Part shown: positions 1 through 8,364 of the stretch, piece by piece
Position numbering within the stretch: the first letter of the stretch is position 1
Layout of the letters: each line of letters begins with the position of its first letter
From: SIG589 sp045652465
Lineage (GTDB): Bacteria; Bacillota; Clostridia; Oscillospirales; Acutalibacteraceae
Length of the DNA stretch: 64,000 bases
Direction of reading: 5' to 3'
NCBI GenBank assembly: GCA_045652465.1
Contig: JAZRUI010000009.1
Coordinates: forward strand, 44,665-108,664
Notes under the pieces: model-generated
The model's database searches: none
Seen by the model: only the letters and a program-made list of their open reading frames with translations
What the model was told of the DNA's origin: nothing
Translations under genes and position numbers: made by a program

Positions 1-1
1 T

Positions 2-916
2 CGCGAGCTTATGAACATCCCTGACAACTACGCTGTATTATTCCTGCAGGGTGGAGCATCCTCGCAGTTTGCAATGCTTCCCTTAAACCTTATGAACAAG
101 AACAAGAAGGCTGACTTCGTTGTTACCGGTCAGTGGGCTAAAAAGGCATATCAAGAGGCTGCTCGCTATGGCGAGGCAAAGGTTATCGCTTCTTCGGCTG
201 ATAAGACCTTCTCTTATATCCCCAAGCTCGATAAGTCCACCTTCACTCCCGATGCTGACTATTTCCATATTTGCATGAACAACACCATCTATGGTACCAA
301 GTGGAACACCCTTCCCGATACCGGCGATGTTCCGCTCGTAGCTGATATCTCGAGCTGCATGCTTTCCGAGCCGATTGATGTAACCAAGTTCGGCGTGCTT
401 TATGGCGGCGCTCAAAAGAATGTTGCTCCCGCAGGTCTTACCATCGTTATCATCCGCAAGGACCTTCTCGGCAACGCTATGGACATCACTCCCACCATGT
501 TCAATTATGTAACCCATTCCGAAAACGGCTCCATGTTCAACACTCCGCCTTGCTACACCATCTATGTTGCAGGTCTTGTTATGAAGTGGATTCGCGACAC
601 TATGGGCGGTCTTGAGAATATGAAGAAGTATAACGAGGAAAAGGCAAAGATTCTTTATGATTTCCTCGATAACAGCAAGCTCTTCAAGGGAACCGTTGTT
701 CCTGAGGACCGTTCGCTTATGAATGTTCCCTTCGTAACCGGCAGCGAAGAGCTCGATGCCGAGTTTGTTGCCGCTGCTAAGAAGGCAGGCTTTGTAAATC
801 TTAAGGGCCATCGCTCGGTTGGCGGTATGCGCGCTTCTATCTACAATGCTATGCCCATCGAAGGCGTTCGCAAGTTAGTTGAGTTTATGGATAAGTTTGA
901 AAAGGAGCATATGTAA
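2..916 (+). CDS. serC: Phosphoserine aminotransferase, 5'-truncated by window edge
   Basis: Converts 3-phosphohydroxypyruvate and glutamate to phosphoserine and 2-oxoglutarate (serine pathway, PLP enzyme, cytosol). The frame is open from base 2, before the first visible ATG at 11, and the first readable residues (RELMNIPDNY, then FLQGGASSQF) are internal SerC motifs. The family is about 360 residues, so roughly 55 N-terminal residues lie outside the window. The PLP lysine sits in GGAQKN, at residue 136 counted from the visible Met. The stop overlaps the serA start by one base (TAATG), so the two genes are translationally coupled. Confidence 0.95.
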   Translation, partial: RELMNIPDNYAVLFLQGGASSQFAMLPLNLMNKNKKADFVVTGQWAKKAYQEAARYGEAKVIASSADKTFSYIPKLDKSTFTPDADYFHICMNNTIYGTKWNTLPDTGDVPLVADISSCMLSEPIDVTKFGVLYGGAQKNVAPAGLTIVIIRKDLLGNAMDITPTMFNYVTHSENGSMFNTPPCYTIYVAGLVMKWIRDTMGGLENMKKYNEEKAKILYDFLDNSKLFKGTVVPEDRSLMNVPFVTGSEELDAEFVAAAKKAGFVNLKGHRSVGGMRASIYNAMPIEGVRKLVEFMDKFEKEHM

Positions 917-2082
917 TGTTTAACATTAAAACCTATAATAAAATTTCCAATAACGGTCTTTCGCTTCTTCCCGCCGCAGCTTATACCGTTGGCGATGATG
1001 TAGCAAGCCCCGACGGCGCAGTTGTTCGTTCCGCTTCGCTTCATGAGGCCGAGTTCGACCCCAATTTAAAGGCTATCGCCCGTGCAGGCGCAGGCACCAA
1101 TAACATCCCGATTGAGCGCTGCTCCGAAAACGGTATCGTTGTTTTCAACACCCCCGGTGCTAACGCAAATGCCGTTAAGGAACTCGTTCTTGCTGGTCTT
1201 TTGCTTTCCTCCCGTAAGGTTGTTGCAGGTATTGAATGGGCAAGAACCTTAAAGGGTAACGGCGCCGAAGTTGGCAAGATGGTTGAGAAGGGCAAAAGCG
1301 CCTTCACAGGTCCCGAAATCCTCGGCAAGAGCATTGGTATTGTTGGTCTTGGCGCTATCGGCGTTTTGGTTGCCAACGCTGCTAACAAGCTCGGCATGAA
1401 GGTTTATGGTTACGACCCGTATCTTTCTCTTAATTCCGCTTGGAACTTAACCCATAACGCTATCCACGCTATGGATTTAAAGGAAATCTATGAGAAGTGC
1501 GACTATATTTCGGTTCATGTTCCGCTAACTAAGGAAACCAAGGGCTTCATCAATAAGGATACCATCGCATCCATGAAGGATGGCGTTCGCATCTTAAACT
1601 TCGCCCGTGGCGACCTTGTTAACAACGATGATATCAAGGCTGCTTTAGAGTCTGGAAAGGTTGCCGCTTATGTAACCGATTTCCCGAGCGAGGAGCTGCT
1701 TGAGGTTAACGGAATCATCGCTATTCCGCACCTTGGCGCATCCACTCCCGAGGCTGAAGAGAACTGCGCTATTATGGCTGTTCGCGAGCTTTCTGATTAT
1801 CTTGAGAACGGTAATATCACCAACTCGGTTAACCTCCCCGAGGCATTTATGCCCCGTAGCGGCGAGGCTCGTGTTTGCGTAATTCATAAGAATGTTCCCA
1901 ACATTCTCTCCCGCATCACAACCGCAGTTGCTGAAGGAAATGTTAACATTGAAAATATGATTAACAAATCCCGCGGCGACTATGCCTATACCATGATTGA
2001 TGTAGGCGCTGTTGATAAAGAAAAGGTTGAAGCTGCAATCGCTGCAATCGGCGCGGATGTTATTCGCATTAGAATAATATAA
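916..2082 (+). CDS. serA: D-3-phosphoglycerate dehydrogenase
   Basis: First step of serine synthesis: NAD-dependent oxidation of 3-phosphoglycerate. At 388 residues it is the short form. The Rossmann motif GLGAIG is at 144-149, and the catalytic region shows NFARGD and IPHLGAST. A C-terminal ACT-like domain starts near residue 318 (ARVCVIHKNVPNILSRI), which in this family usually gives serine feedback control. The start overlaps the serC stop. The order serC-serA is common in Clostridia. Identification is by clear family motifs over the full length. Confidence 0.95.
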   Translation: MFNIKTYNKISNNGLSLLPAAAYTVGDDVASPDGAVVRSASLHEAEFDPNLKAIARAGAGTNNIPIERCSENGIVVFNTPGANANAVKELVLAGLLLSSRKVVAGIEWARTLKGNGAEVGKMVEKGKSAFTGPEILGKSIGIVGLGAIGVLVANAANKLGMKVYGYDPYLSLNSAWNLTHNAIHAMDLKEIYEKCDYISVHVPLTKETKGFINKDTIASMKDGVRILNFARGDLVNNDDIKAALESGKVAAYVTDFPSEELLEVNGIIAIPHLGASTPEAEENCAIMAVRELSDYLENGNITNSVNLPEAFMPRSGEARVCVIHKNVPNILSRITTAVAEGNVNIENMINKSRGDYAYTMIDVGAVDKEKVEAAIAAIGADVIRIRII

Positions 2083-2097
2083 CGGAGGATTATAAAA

Positions 2098-2925
2098 GTG
2101 CCTACGAATTCTCATGTGCGCAAAAAGCGCAGAAGGTCTTCGGCAGCACAGCGAGCTGTAATTTCTCTATCGGTAGTTGCGATGGTTCTTGCCATCGTAA
2201 CTATCGTTTTATTTGCAGATAATATGCGCCTTCGCGCAAAGCTGGCTGATAACGAAACCTCATCTATGACCGAATCGCTGCCAAGCGGTAATTCCTCAAG
2301 CACTCAAAGTAATACCAACTCAAGCTCGGTGCCCGCTGTATCCGAAGAGGATAAATGGATGCTGCGCCTTGCAAACTATGAAAATGTTTTGCCCGCTGAT
2401 TTCTCGGTTAAGACAGGATTGATAACCCCCGCATATGCAAGAGATCAGGGAATGAGCTTTGATGCTCGCGCAGTTGGCGACCTTAACGCCATGCTTGCCG
2501 CCGCTAACGGTGACGGTGTTAATTTGCTTGTTATTTCTTGTTTCAGAACCTTAACCAAGCAAACCAATCTTTATAACGCCGAGGTTCAAAAATGGCTCAA
2601 TCAGGGCTATAACGAGCAAAAGGCAAAGGAAAAGGCTGGAACCATTGTTGCTGTTCCCGGAACGAGCGACCATAACCTCGGTTTAGCGGTTGACCTAAAC
2701 TCGGTTGAAACCTCCTTTGAAAACACAAGACAGTTCACTTGGCTTCAAGAGCATGCAGCCGAATATGGCTTTGTTATGCGATATCCGAAGGACAAGCAGG
2801 ATATAACAAGGATTATCTATGAGCCTTGGCATTATCGCTATGTCGGCAAGGAGCATGCCGCCGAAATGAACCGCCTCAATATGTGTTTAGAGGAATATGT
2901 TGAATATTTGGGTCTTGAGTTTTAA
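2098..2925 (+). CDS. VanY-type D-alanyl-D-alanine carboxypeptidase (M15B), membrane-anchored
   Basis: Trims the terminal D-Ala of peptidoglycan stems outside the cell. GTG start, 275 residues, with a good ribosome site (ACGGAGGA) 8 bases upstream. There is a basic N-terminus, one membrane segment at about 21-41, then a Ser/Thr-rich linker (about 54-80) that should cross the wall. The M15 zinc site is visible: H192 and D199 in GTSDHNLGLAVDL, and H245 in EPWHYRYVG. It follows serA by only 15 bases and may be read from the same transcript. The link to serine synthesis is probably only positional. Confidence 0.88.
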   Translation: MPTNSHVRKKRRRSSAAQRAVISLSVVAMVLAIVTIVLFADNMRLRAKLADNETSSMTESLPSGNSSSTQSNTNSSSVPAVSEEDKWMLRLANYENVLPADFSVKTGLITPAYARDQGMSFDARAVGDLNAMLAAANGDGVNLLVISCFRTLTKQTNLYNAEVQKWLNQGYNEQKAKEKAGTIVAVPGTSDHNLGLAVDLNSVETSFENTRQFTWLQEHAAEYGFVMRYPKDKQDITRIIYEPWHYRYVGKEHAAEMNRLNMCLEEYVEYLGLEF

Positions 2926-2932
2926 TTTTCTC

Positions 2933-2960
2933 TTGACAAAACGAAAAAATGTGTTAAAAT
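2933..2960 (+). promoter_or_regulatory. Sigma-A promoter of infC-rpmI-rplT
   Basis: TTGACA at 2933-2938 and TAAAAT at 2955-2960 with a 16-base spacer. It lies just after the VanY stop and 150 bases before infC, leaving a leader of about 140 nt. Confidence 0.8.
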
Positions 2961-2966
2961 AAGACT

Positions 2967-3095
2967 TACAATAAAGCAGTTACGGATTTCCGTTCTCACC
3001 CCGCGGGCTCGACTTACAGGGTTAATAAGTTTTAATTTTTCAACTATTGGACTTATTATGCGTGGACGGATTATGCCGTCCACGCTTTTTATTTT
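2967..3095 (+). promoter_or_regulatory. L20-type autoregulatory leader of infC operon with attenuator
   Basis: The leader between promoter and infC ends in a perfect Rho-independent terminator: stem 3060-3069 (GCGTGGACGG) with 3076-3085 (CCGTCCACGC), loop of 6, then TTTTT at 3086-3090. Upstream, TTAATAAGT near 3022-3030 can pair with ACTTATTA near 3051-3058. In Firmicutes the infC-rpmI-rplT leader binds L20 and terminates transcription when L20 is in excess. The position and the terminator are seen; the L20 response is inferred from the family. Confidence 0.75.
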
Positions 3096-3109
3096 GGAGG
3101 TGTTTACCA

Positions 3110-3628
3110 ATTAGCAGCAAAGAAATTGCCATCAACGAAGAAATCCGCTTCAAAGAGGTCAGAGTTATCGATTCTGACGGTTCTCAGCTCGGAATACTTC
3201 CGGTGAAGGATGCTTTAAAAGCAGCATACGAAAAGGACCTCGACCTTGTTAACATTGCTCCTACGGCTAATCCGCCCGTTTGCAAAATAATGGACTACGG
3301 AAAATACCGTTTCGAGCAGGCCAAGCGCGAGAAGGAAGCCAAAAAGAATCAAAAGGTGGTTGAAATCAAGGAGATTCGTTTAGGTCTCAGCATTGATACC
3401 CACGATTTTGAAACCAAGGGCAACCAAGCTAAAAAGTTCTTGAGCTCAGGCAATAAGGTAAAGGTTTCCATCCGCTTCCGCGGTCGTGAAATGGGACATC
3501 CCGAGATTGGTCTCGATAACATGAACCGTTTCGCTGAATATTGCTCGGAAGTTTCGGTTGTTGAAAAGCCTGCTAAAATGGAGGGCAGAAACATGCTTAT
3601 GTTCCTTGCCCCGAAGCCTACTAAATAG
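3110..3628 (+). CDS. infC: Translation initiation factor IF-3, AUU start
   Basis: Binds the 30S subunit and proofreads start-codon choice. I place the start at ATT 3110, giving 172 residues (SSKEIAINEEIRFKEVRVID after the initiator), the normal IF-3 length. GGAGG at 3096-3100 lies 9 bases upstream. The only in-frame ATG (3047) lies inside the attenuator hairpin and would add 21 unrelated residues. AUU initiation of infC is conserved in several bacteria and allows IF-3 to repress its own translation. First gene of the infC-rpmI-rplT operon. Confidence 0.92.
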   Translation: MSSKEIAINEEIRFKEVRVIDSDGSQLGILPVKDALKAAYEKDLDLVNIAPTANPPVCKIMDYGKYRFEQAKREKEAKKNQKVVEIKEIRLGLSIDTHDFETKGNQAKKFLSSGNKVKVSIRFRGREMGHPEIGLDNMNRFAEYCSEVSVVEKPAKMEGRNMLMFLAPKPTK

Positions 3629-3654
3629 TTGTATATTAAAGGGAGGATTTTAAA

Positions 3655-3852
3655 ATGCCTAAGATTAAAACTCACAGCGGTGCAAAAAAGCGTTTTAAGC
3701 TTACCAAGACCGGCAAGGTTAAGCGTGCACATGCTTACAAATCGCACATCTTAAACAAGAAGACTACCAAGCGTAAGAGAAATCTTCGCAAGACTGTGGT
3801 TGCGCACACAACAAATGTAGCAGCAGTCAAGAAAATGATTCCCTATAAGTAA
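3655..3852 (+). CDS. rpmI: 50S ribosomal protein L35
   Basis: Small very basic ribosomal protein of 65 residues, full length. It begins MPKIKTHSGAKKRFKLTKTG, the L35 signature. Ribosome site GGGAGGA lies 8 bases before ATG. Middle gene of the infC-rpmI-rplT operon, 26 bases after infC. Confidence 0.97.
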   Translation: MPKIKTHSGAKKRFKLTKTGKVKRAHAYKSHILNKKTTKRKRNLRKTVVAHTTNVAAVKKMIPYK

Positions 3853-3887
3853 AGGGAAATTAAGAGAATTAACGGAGGTTGCTGTAA

Positions 3888-4247
3888 ATGGCACGAGTAA
3901 AAGGTGCGTTAGCCACACGCAAAAGAAGAAAAAAGACTTTAAAACTCGCTAAGGGTTATTTTGGCGCTAAATCTAAGCTCTTTAGAACTGCTAAAGAAGC
4001 TGTTATGAAGTCGGGCAATTATGCCTACATTGGTCGTAGACTTAAGAAGCGCGATTTCCGTCGCCTTTGGATCACCAGAATTTCTGCAGCTGCAAAGCAG
4101 AATGGCATGAATTATTCTACTTTCATGAACGGTCTTAAGAAGGCCGGCGTACAGTTGAACCGCAAGATGCTTGCTGAACTGGCTGTTAATGATGCTGCCG
4201 GTTTTGCTACCCTTGCCGAAACTGCCAAGAAGGCTTTAAGCAAATAA
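3888..4247 (+). CDS. rplT: 50S ribosomal protein L20
   Basis: Early 50S assembly protein, 119 residues, full length (MARVKGALATRKRRKKTLKL; GYFGAKSKLFRTAKEAV). Besides its structural role it is the usual repressor of its own operon through the infC leader. Preceded by GGAGG and followed by a strong terminator. Last gene of the operon. Confidence 0.97.
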   Translation: MARVKGALATRKRRKKTLKLAKGYFGAKSKLFRTAKEAVMKSGNYAYIGRRLKKRDFRRLWITRISAAAKQNGMNYSTFMNGLKKAGVQLNRKMLAELAVNDAAGFATLAETAKKALSK

Positions 4248-4256
4248 AAGTTTTTA

Positions 4257-4297
4257 CGCCCGAGGCAATATTTTTGCTCTCGGGCGGCCTTTTTTTA
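4257..4297 (+). terminator. Rho-independent terminator after rplT
   Basis: Stem CGCCCGAG (4257-4264) with CTCGGGCG (4279-4286), then GCC and a run of eight T (4290-4297). Confidence 0.9.
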
Positions 4298-4324
4298 AAA
4301 CACTTCGCAAGGCGGTGGTGTTTG

Positions 4325-5101
4325 GTGAACGAGTTCACTAAAATTACAAGCAGGGATAATCCCTTAATAAAGCTGGTTTCCCAGCTAAATAATTCAGGCC
4401 GTTCCCGAAAAGAGCACGGTCTTTTCGTCATTGAAGGATTGCGTCTTTGCCGTGATGCCGCTGAAAACGGCTTTGTTTTCACTCATTTGCTGGTTTCCGA
4501 AACGGCCGCGAAAAAGTATGCCGAGGATATAAAAACGCTCTCATGCGCAGCTGATAAGGCATATTTGCTGTCTGACAGCGTTTTTGAAAAAATCTCGGAC
4601 ACCAAGTCGCCGCAGGGCATAATATGCCTTGTTGAGTTTCAAAAAAAGATGCAAACTATCAACAAAAGCGGTCGTTATATTGCGCTTGAGAATATAGCCG
4701 ACCCTTCGAATTTAGGCGCAGTTTCGAGAACTGCCGAAGCTTTGGGGATTGACGGAATTATCATATCCCAAGGCGGATGCGATCCCTTTTCGCCTAAATC
4801 TCTTCGAGCCTCTATGGGCGCTTTGTTGCGCCTGCCCGTGATAGTTTGCGAGGATTTTGTTAAGGAACTTCAAGATAGCGGTTTAACCCTTTATGCCTGC
4901 GTTGTTTCGGGCGAGGCTATGTCGCTAACCGATGTCAAATTTTCCGATGGCTGTGCTGCCTTGATAGGCAATGAAGCTAACGGTTTGACCGAAGAAGCGA
5001 AATCAATAAGCAAGCCCATAACAATTAAAATGTCGGGCAGGGCTGAATCCTTAAATGCCGCAGTTGCCGCATCCATTGTTATGTGGGAAATGCAGAGGTA
5101 G
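4325..5101 (+). CDS. TrmH/SpoU-family RNA 2'-O-ribose methyltransferase
   Basis: SAM-dependent SPOUT methyltransferase acting on rRNA or tRNA; the exact target cannot be read from sequence. GTG start at 4325 gives 258 residues (MNEFTKITSRDNPLIKLVSQ), with GGCGGTGG just upstream. An earlier in-frame ATG (4274) falls inside the rplT terminator and is rejected. Motifs: N-terminal substrate-binding domain (KEHGLFVIEGLRL), then SpoU motifs ALENIADPSNLGAVSRTAEA, LIGNEANGL and MSGRAESLNAAVAASI. The deep trefoil-knot residues are intact. It heads the long housekeeping run and ends 5 bases before dprA. Confidence 0.88.
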   Translation: MNEFTKITSRDNPLIKLVSQLNNSGRSRKEHGLFVIEGLRLCRDAAENGFVFTHLLVSETAAKKYAEDIKTLSCAADKAYLLSDSVFEKISDTKSPQGIICLVEFQKKMQTINKSGRYIALENIADPSNLGAVSRTAEALGIDGIIISQGGCDPFSPKSLRASMGALLRLPVIVCEDFVKELQDSGLTLYACVVSGEAMSLTDVKFSDGCAALIGNEANGLTEEAKSISKPITIKMSGRAESLNAAVAASIVMWEMQR

Positions 5102-5106
5102 GCGGG

Positions 5107-6279
5107 ATGAAATATTTTGTTTGGCTTCAAAGCGTTTTAGGTTGCGGCTATGGCAAAACTGCCGCAATAATTGACCGTTTCGGTTCTCCGAAAGGCGTTT
5201 ATTCGGCAACCGACTCGCAGCTTTATAATTCGGGACTTTTCACGCCCAAGGCTTTAAAAAGCGCAAAGGATAAGTCGCTCTCAAAGGCCGAGAAAACGCT
5301 CGAATATTGCAAACAAAACGGAATTGATATCATTTGTTATGGCAGCGGAAGATATCCCGATTGCCTTGCGAGAATTCCCGATTTCCCGCTGGTGCTTTAT
5401 TTAAAGGGCAAACTGCCTGATTTGAATTCAGAACCGTCAGTATGTATTGTAGGTCCACGCAAATGTTCGGACTTTGGTATCAAAGCCTCCTATTCGCTGT
5501 CGGCGCGACTGTCGCTGGGCGGAATGGTAATTGTCAGCGGCGGTGCCGTTGGGGTTGATTGTGCAGCCCATAAAGGCGCTCTGACTGCCGAGGGAGCAAC
5601 GGTGCTTTTAATGCCCTGTGGCTTCGGCTTTGACTATCTTAAAGAAAACGAATCCTTGCGTGAAGATATAATAAATAAAAACGGTTGTGTATTAACCGAG
5701 TTTCCGCCCGAAACTCCCGTTAACAAGGGAGCCTTCCAAATTAGAAACCGTCTTATGTCGGCGTTAACGCTTGGAACGATTTTAATCGAGGCGGGCGAGA
5801 GAAGCGGAGCTCTTATAACCGCGCGTCATGCGCTTGAGCAGGGTAGGGATGTGTTCGTAATCCCGGGTAACCCAACCCTTCCTCAGTATATCGGTTCCAA
5901 TAATCTTTTGCGGGATGGCGCAAAGCCCGTTTTAACCGCAAATGATGTTTTTCTTGAATATATCAGCATCTATAAAGATAAACTTGATATAGAAAAGGCA
6001 TTCAGCACTCCGCTGAAGCCTATGGAACAGTCCGCAACGAAAAAGGTTTCGAAGCCTTCGGCTCCTCCCGCGCCCGAAGCGGCAGGAGTTGACCTTTCGG
6101 CTTTGTCGCAGGTTGCATTATCTATCTATAATGCCGCCCCCGAGGAACCCTTTTGCGTTGATGAACTGAGTGTGTTTTGCGATTATAACGCAAGCGAACT
6201 AATGGCCGCCGTGACCGAACTCGAAATTATGGGTGCGCTTAAGGCAATCCCCGGTGGTCGTTATCTTAAAGTACAATAA
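5107..6279 (+). CDS. dprA: DNA-processing protein DprA (Smf)
   Basis: Loads RecA on incoming single-stranded DNA during transformation. The start at 5107 (MKYFVWLQSVLGCG) gives 390 residues with GGCGGG close upstream; an in-frame ATG at 5083 would overlap the previous gene. An N-terminal SAM-like helical region is followed by the Rossmann-like core (CIVGPRKCSDFGIKASYSL, SGGAVGVDCAAHKGAL, IEAGERSGALITARHALEQGR, where quoted in pieces, are family hallmarks). A winged-helix-like tail covers about 325-390. It sits before topA, as in many Firmicutes. Confidence 0.93.
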   Translation: MKYFVWLQSVLGCGYGKTAAIIDRFGSPKGVYSATDSQLYNSGLFTPKALKSAKDKSLSKAEKTLEYCKQNGIDIICYGSGRYPDCLARIPDFPLVLYLKGKLPDLNSEPSVCIVGPRKCSDFGIKASYSLSARLSLGGMVIVSGGAVGVDCAAHKGALTAEGATVLLMPCGFGFDYLKENESLREDIINKNGCVLTEFPPETPVNKGAFQIRNRLMSALTLGTILIEAGERSGALITARHALEQGRDVFVIPGNPTLPQYIGSNNLLRDGAKPVLTANDVFLEYISIYKDKLDIEKAFSTPLKPMEQSATKKVSKPSAPPAPEAAGVDLSALSQVALSIYNAAPEEPFCVDELSVFCDYNASELMAAVTELEIMGALKAIPGGRYLKVQ

Positions 6280-6290
6280 GGAGTATGAAA

Positions 6291-8363
6291 ATGTCAAAAC
6301 TGGTTATTGTTGAGTCTCCCGGTAAGATAAAGAGTATAAAAAAATATCTTGGCGCGGGCTATGAAGTAATGGCATCCGTTGGTCATGTAAGAGATTTGCC
6401 GAAATCGCGTTTAGGTATCGATACCGAACACGGTTTTGCTCCTCAGTATATCAATATGTCCGATAAAAAGGAGCTTATAAAATCGCTTAAAGCGGCTGCT
6501 GCCGAGAGCGAAATGGTTTATCTCGCAACCGACCCGGACCGCGAGGGAGAGGCTATTTCTTGGCATTTAGCGCAAATTTTAGCGCTTGATATGAACGAAG
6601 CAAACCGCGTTGCCTTTAACGAGATAACCGAGAGCGGCGTTAAAGCGGGAATGAGCAAGCCCCGCCAAATTAACACCGACCTTGTTGATGCTCAGCAGGC
6701 TCGCCGCGTGCTTGACCGTCTTGTGGGCTATAAAATCAGCCCCTTCCTTTGGAAAAAGGTTAAAAGCGGTCTTTCGGCAGGTCGCGTTCAATCGGTTGCC
6801 CTTCGTCTTATCGTTGACCGTGAAAAGGAAATCGAAGCCTTTATTCCCAAAGAATATTGGACTATCGATGCTAAACTTTTAAGCGGAAGAAAATCTTTTG
6901 AATCCTACCTCTATGGAACCGCCGCAGGCGAAAAGCTCGAAATCCTTTGCGAAGCCGATGCTAATCGCATTGTAGGCGAGCTTGATGGCAAGGATTATGT
7001 TGTTGAAAATGTTAAGACCGGCGTTCGCAATAAGCAACCCGCCCCTCCGTTCACAACCTCAACCATGCAGCAGGAAGCCTCCAGAAAGCTTGGTTTTGGC
7101 GGTCAGCGCACAATGAAGATTGCCCAGCAGCTTTATGAAGGCGTTGAGATTCCGGGAATGGGCGTTACAGGTCTTATAACCTATATGCGTACCGACTCGC
7201 TTCGTATCTCCGAGGAAGCGCGTTTTGCCGCAGGTCAATATATTGTTTCGCGCTTCGGCGATAAATATTTGCCCAAAAAACCGCGCTATTTTAAAACCAA
7301 GGCGGGCGCTCAGGATGCCCACGAAGCCATCCGCCCCACCAATGTTAATTTAGACCCCGAGCAAATCAAAGATTCGCTTTCAACCGAGCAATATAAACTC
7401 TATAAGCTCATTTGGGAGCGCTTTGTTGCCAGCTTGATGTCCGCTTGCGTTCAGGATACCGTTGCGGTTGATATCGTTGCAGGCGATTATATGTTCAAGG
7501 CAAGCGGCTATAGCGTTAAGTTCGACGGATTTACCGTGCTTTACGAAGAGGGCAAGGATGAGAAGGATGAAGAATATGGCGTTCTTCCTCCGATGGAAAA
7601 GGGCGATGTGCTTAAGCTTAAATCGCTTGAACCCAACCAGCATTTCACCCAGCCGCCCCAGCGCTATATGGAGCCGACACTCATTAAGGCACTCGAAGAA
7701 AACGGAATTGGCCGTCCTTCGACCTATGCTCCCATTATTGCCAACATTTTGCAGCGCGAATATATCGAGCGCGATAAAAAATCCTTAAAGCCTACCGCAT
7801 TGGGAACGGTTGTTACCGAGCTGATGAAGGAACACTTTAAGAAGATTGTTGATATTAAGTTCACCGCAGGTATGGAAACCAACCTCGATAAGATCGAGGA
7901 TGGCAGCCTTAACTGGACCGATGTTTTATCAACCTTCTATGGCGATTTCGAAACCCTTCTTAAGAAGGCTGAACAAAGCATGGATGGTGTTCGCGTTAAG
8001 GTTCCCGCAGTTGAGAGCGATGTTATTTGCGATAAGTGCGGAAGAAAGATGGTTGTTAAAAACAGCCGTTTCGGAAAATTCTTGGCTTGCCCCGGTTATC
8101 CCGAGTGCAAGAACACCAAGCCGATGCCCGAGGATGAAATCAAGCAGCCCTGCCCGAAGTGCGGCGCGAAGCTTGTTAAGCGCGTAAAGCGCGGAACCAA
8201 CAAGGCTTTCTATGGTTGCAGCAACTATCCCGCTTGTGATTTTGCCGCTCCCGGCATCCCGACGGGTGATGTTTGCCCCGAGTGCGGCGGTTATATCTTA
8301 AAGGGCTTTAAGGGCAGGAAATATTGTATGAATGCTGATTGCCCTTCGAGAAAGAAAAAGTAA
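6291..8363 (+). CDS. topA: DNA topoisomerase I
   Basis: Type IA topoisomerase that relaxes negative supercoils. The start at 6291 (MSKLVIVESPGK, 690 residues) has AAGGAG 7 bases upstream; the ATG at 6285 is only one base from that site. Toprim domain at the N-terminus (VESPGKIKSI; DPDREGEAISWHL). The active-site Tyr is in TYMRTDS. The C-terminus carries three four-Cys zinc-ribbon modules (CDKCGRK, CPKCGAK, CPECGGY). Follows dprA by 11 bases. Confidence 0.97.
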   Translation: MSKLVIVESPGKIKSIKKYLGAGYEVMASVGHVRDLPKSRLGIDTEHGFAPQYINMSDKKELIKSLKAAAAESEMVYLATDPDREGEAISWHLAQILALDMNEANRVAFNEITESGVKAGMSKPRQINTDLVDAQQARRVLDRLVGYKISPFLWKKVKSGLSAGRVQSVALRLIVDREKEIEAFIPKEYWTIDAKLLSGRKSFESYLYGTAAGEKLEILCEADANRIVGELDGKDYVVENVKTGVRNKQPAPPFTTSTMQQEASRKLGFGGQRTMKIAQQLYEGVEIPGMGVTGLITYMRTDSLRISEEARFAAGQYIVSRFGDKYLPKKPRYFKTKAGAQDAHEAIRPTNVNLDPEQIKDSLSTEQYKLYKLIWERFVASLMSACVQDTVAVDIVAGDYMFKASGYSVKFDGFTVLYEEGKDEKDEEYGVLPPMEKGDVLKLKSLEPNQHFTQPPQRYMEPTLIKALEENGIGRPSTYAPIIANILQREYIERDKKSLKPTALGTVVTELMKEHFKKIVDIKFTAGMETNLDKIEDGSLNWTDVLSTFYGDFETLLKKAEQSMDGVRVKVPAVESDVICDKCGRKMVVKNSRFGKFLACPGYPECKNTKPMPEDEIKQPCPKCGAKLVKRVKRGTNKAFYGCSNYPACDFAAPGIPTGDVCPECGGYILKGFKGRKYCMNADCPSRKKK

Positions 8364-8364
8364 G

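Noticed and set aside
83..811. Long minus-strand open frame inside serC, and similar antisense frames in trmFO, leuS, ftsY and feoB
   Set aside because: They mirror codon bias of the real genes, have no ribosome sites and no family motifs.
3047..3109. ATG-initiated extension of infC
   Set aside because: It begins inside the attenuator hairpin and encodes unrelated residues; ATT 3110 has the ribosome site and the right IF-3 length.
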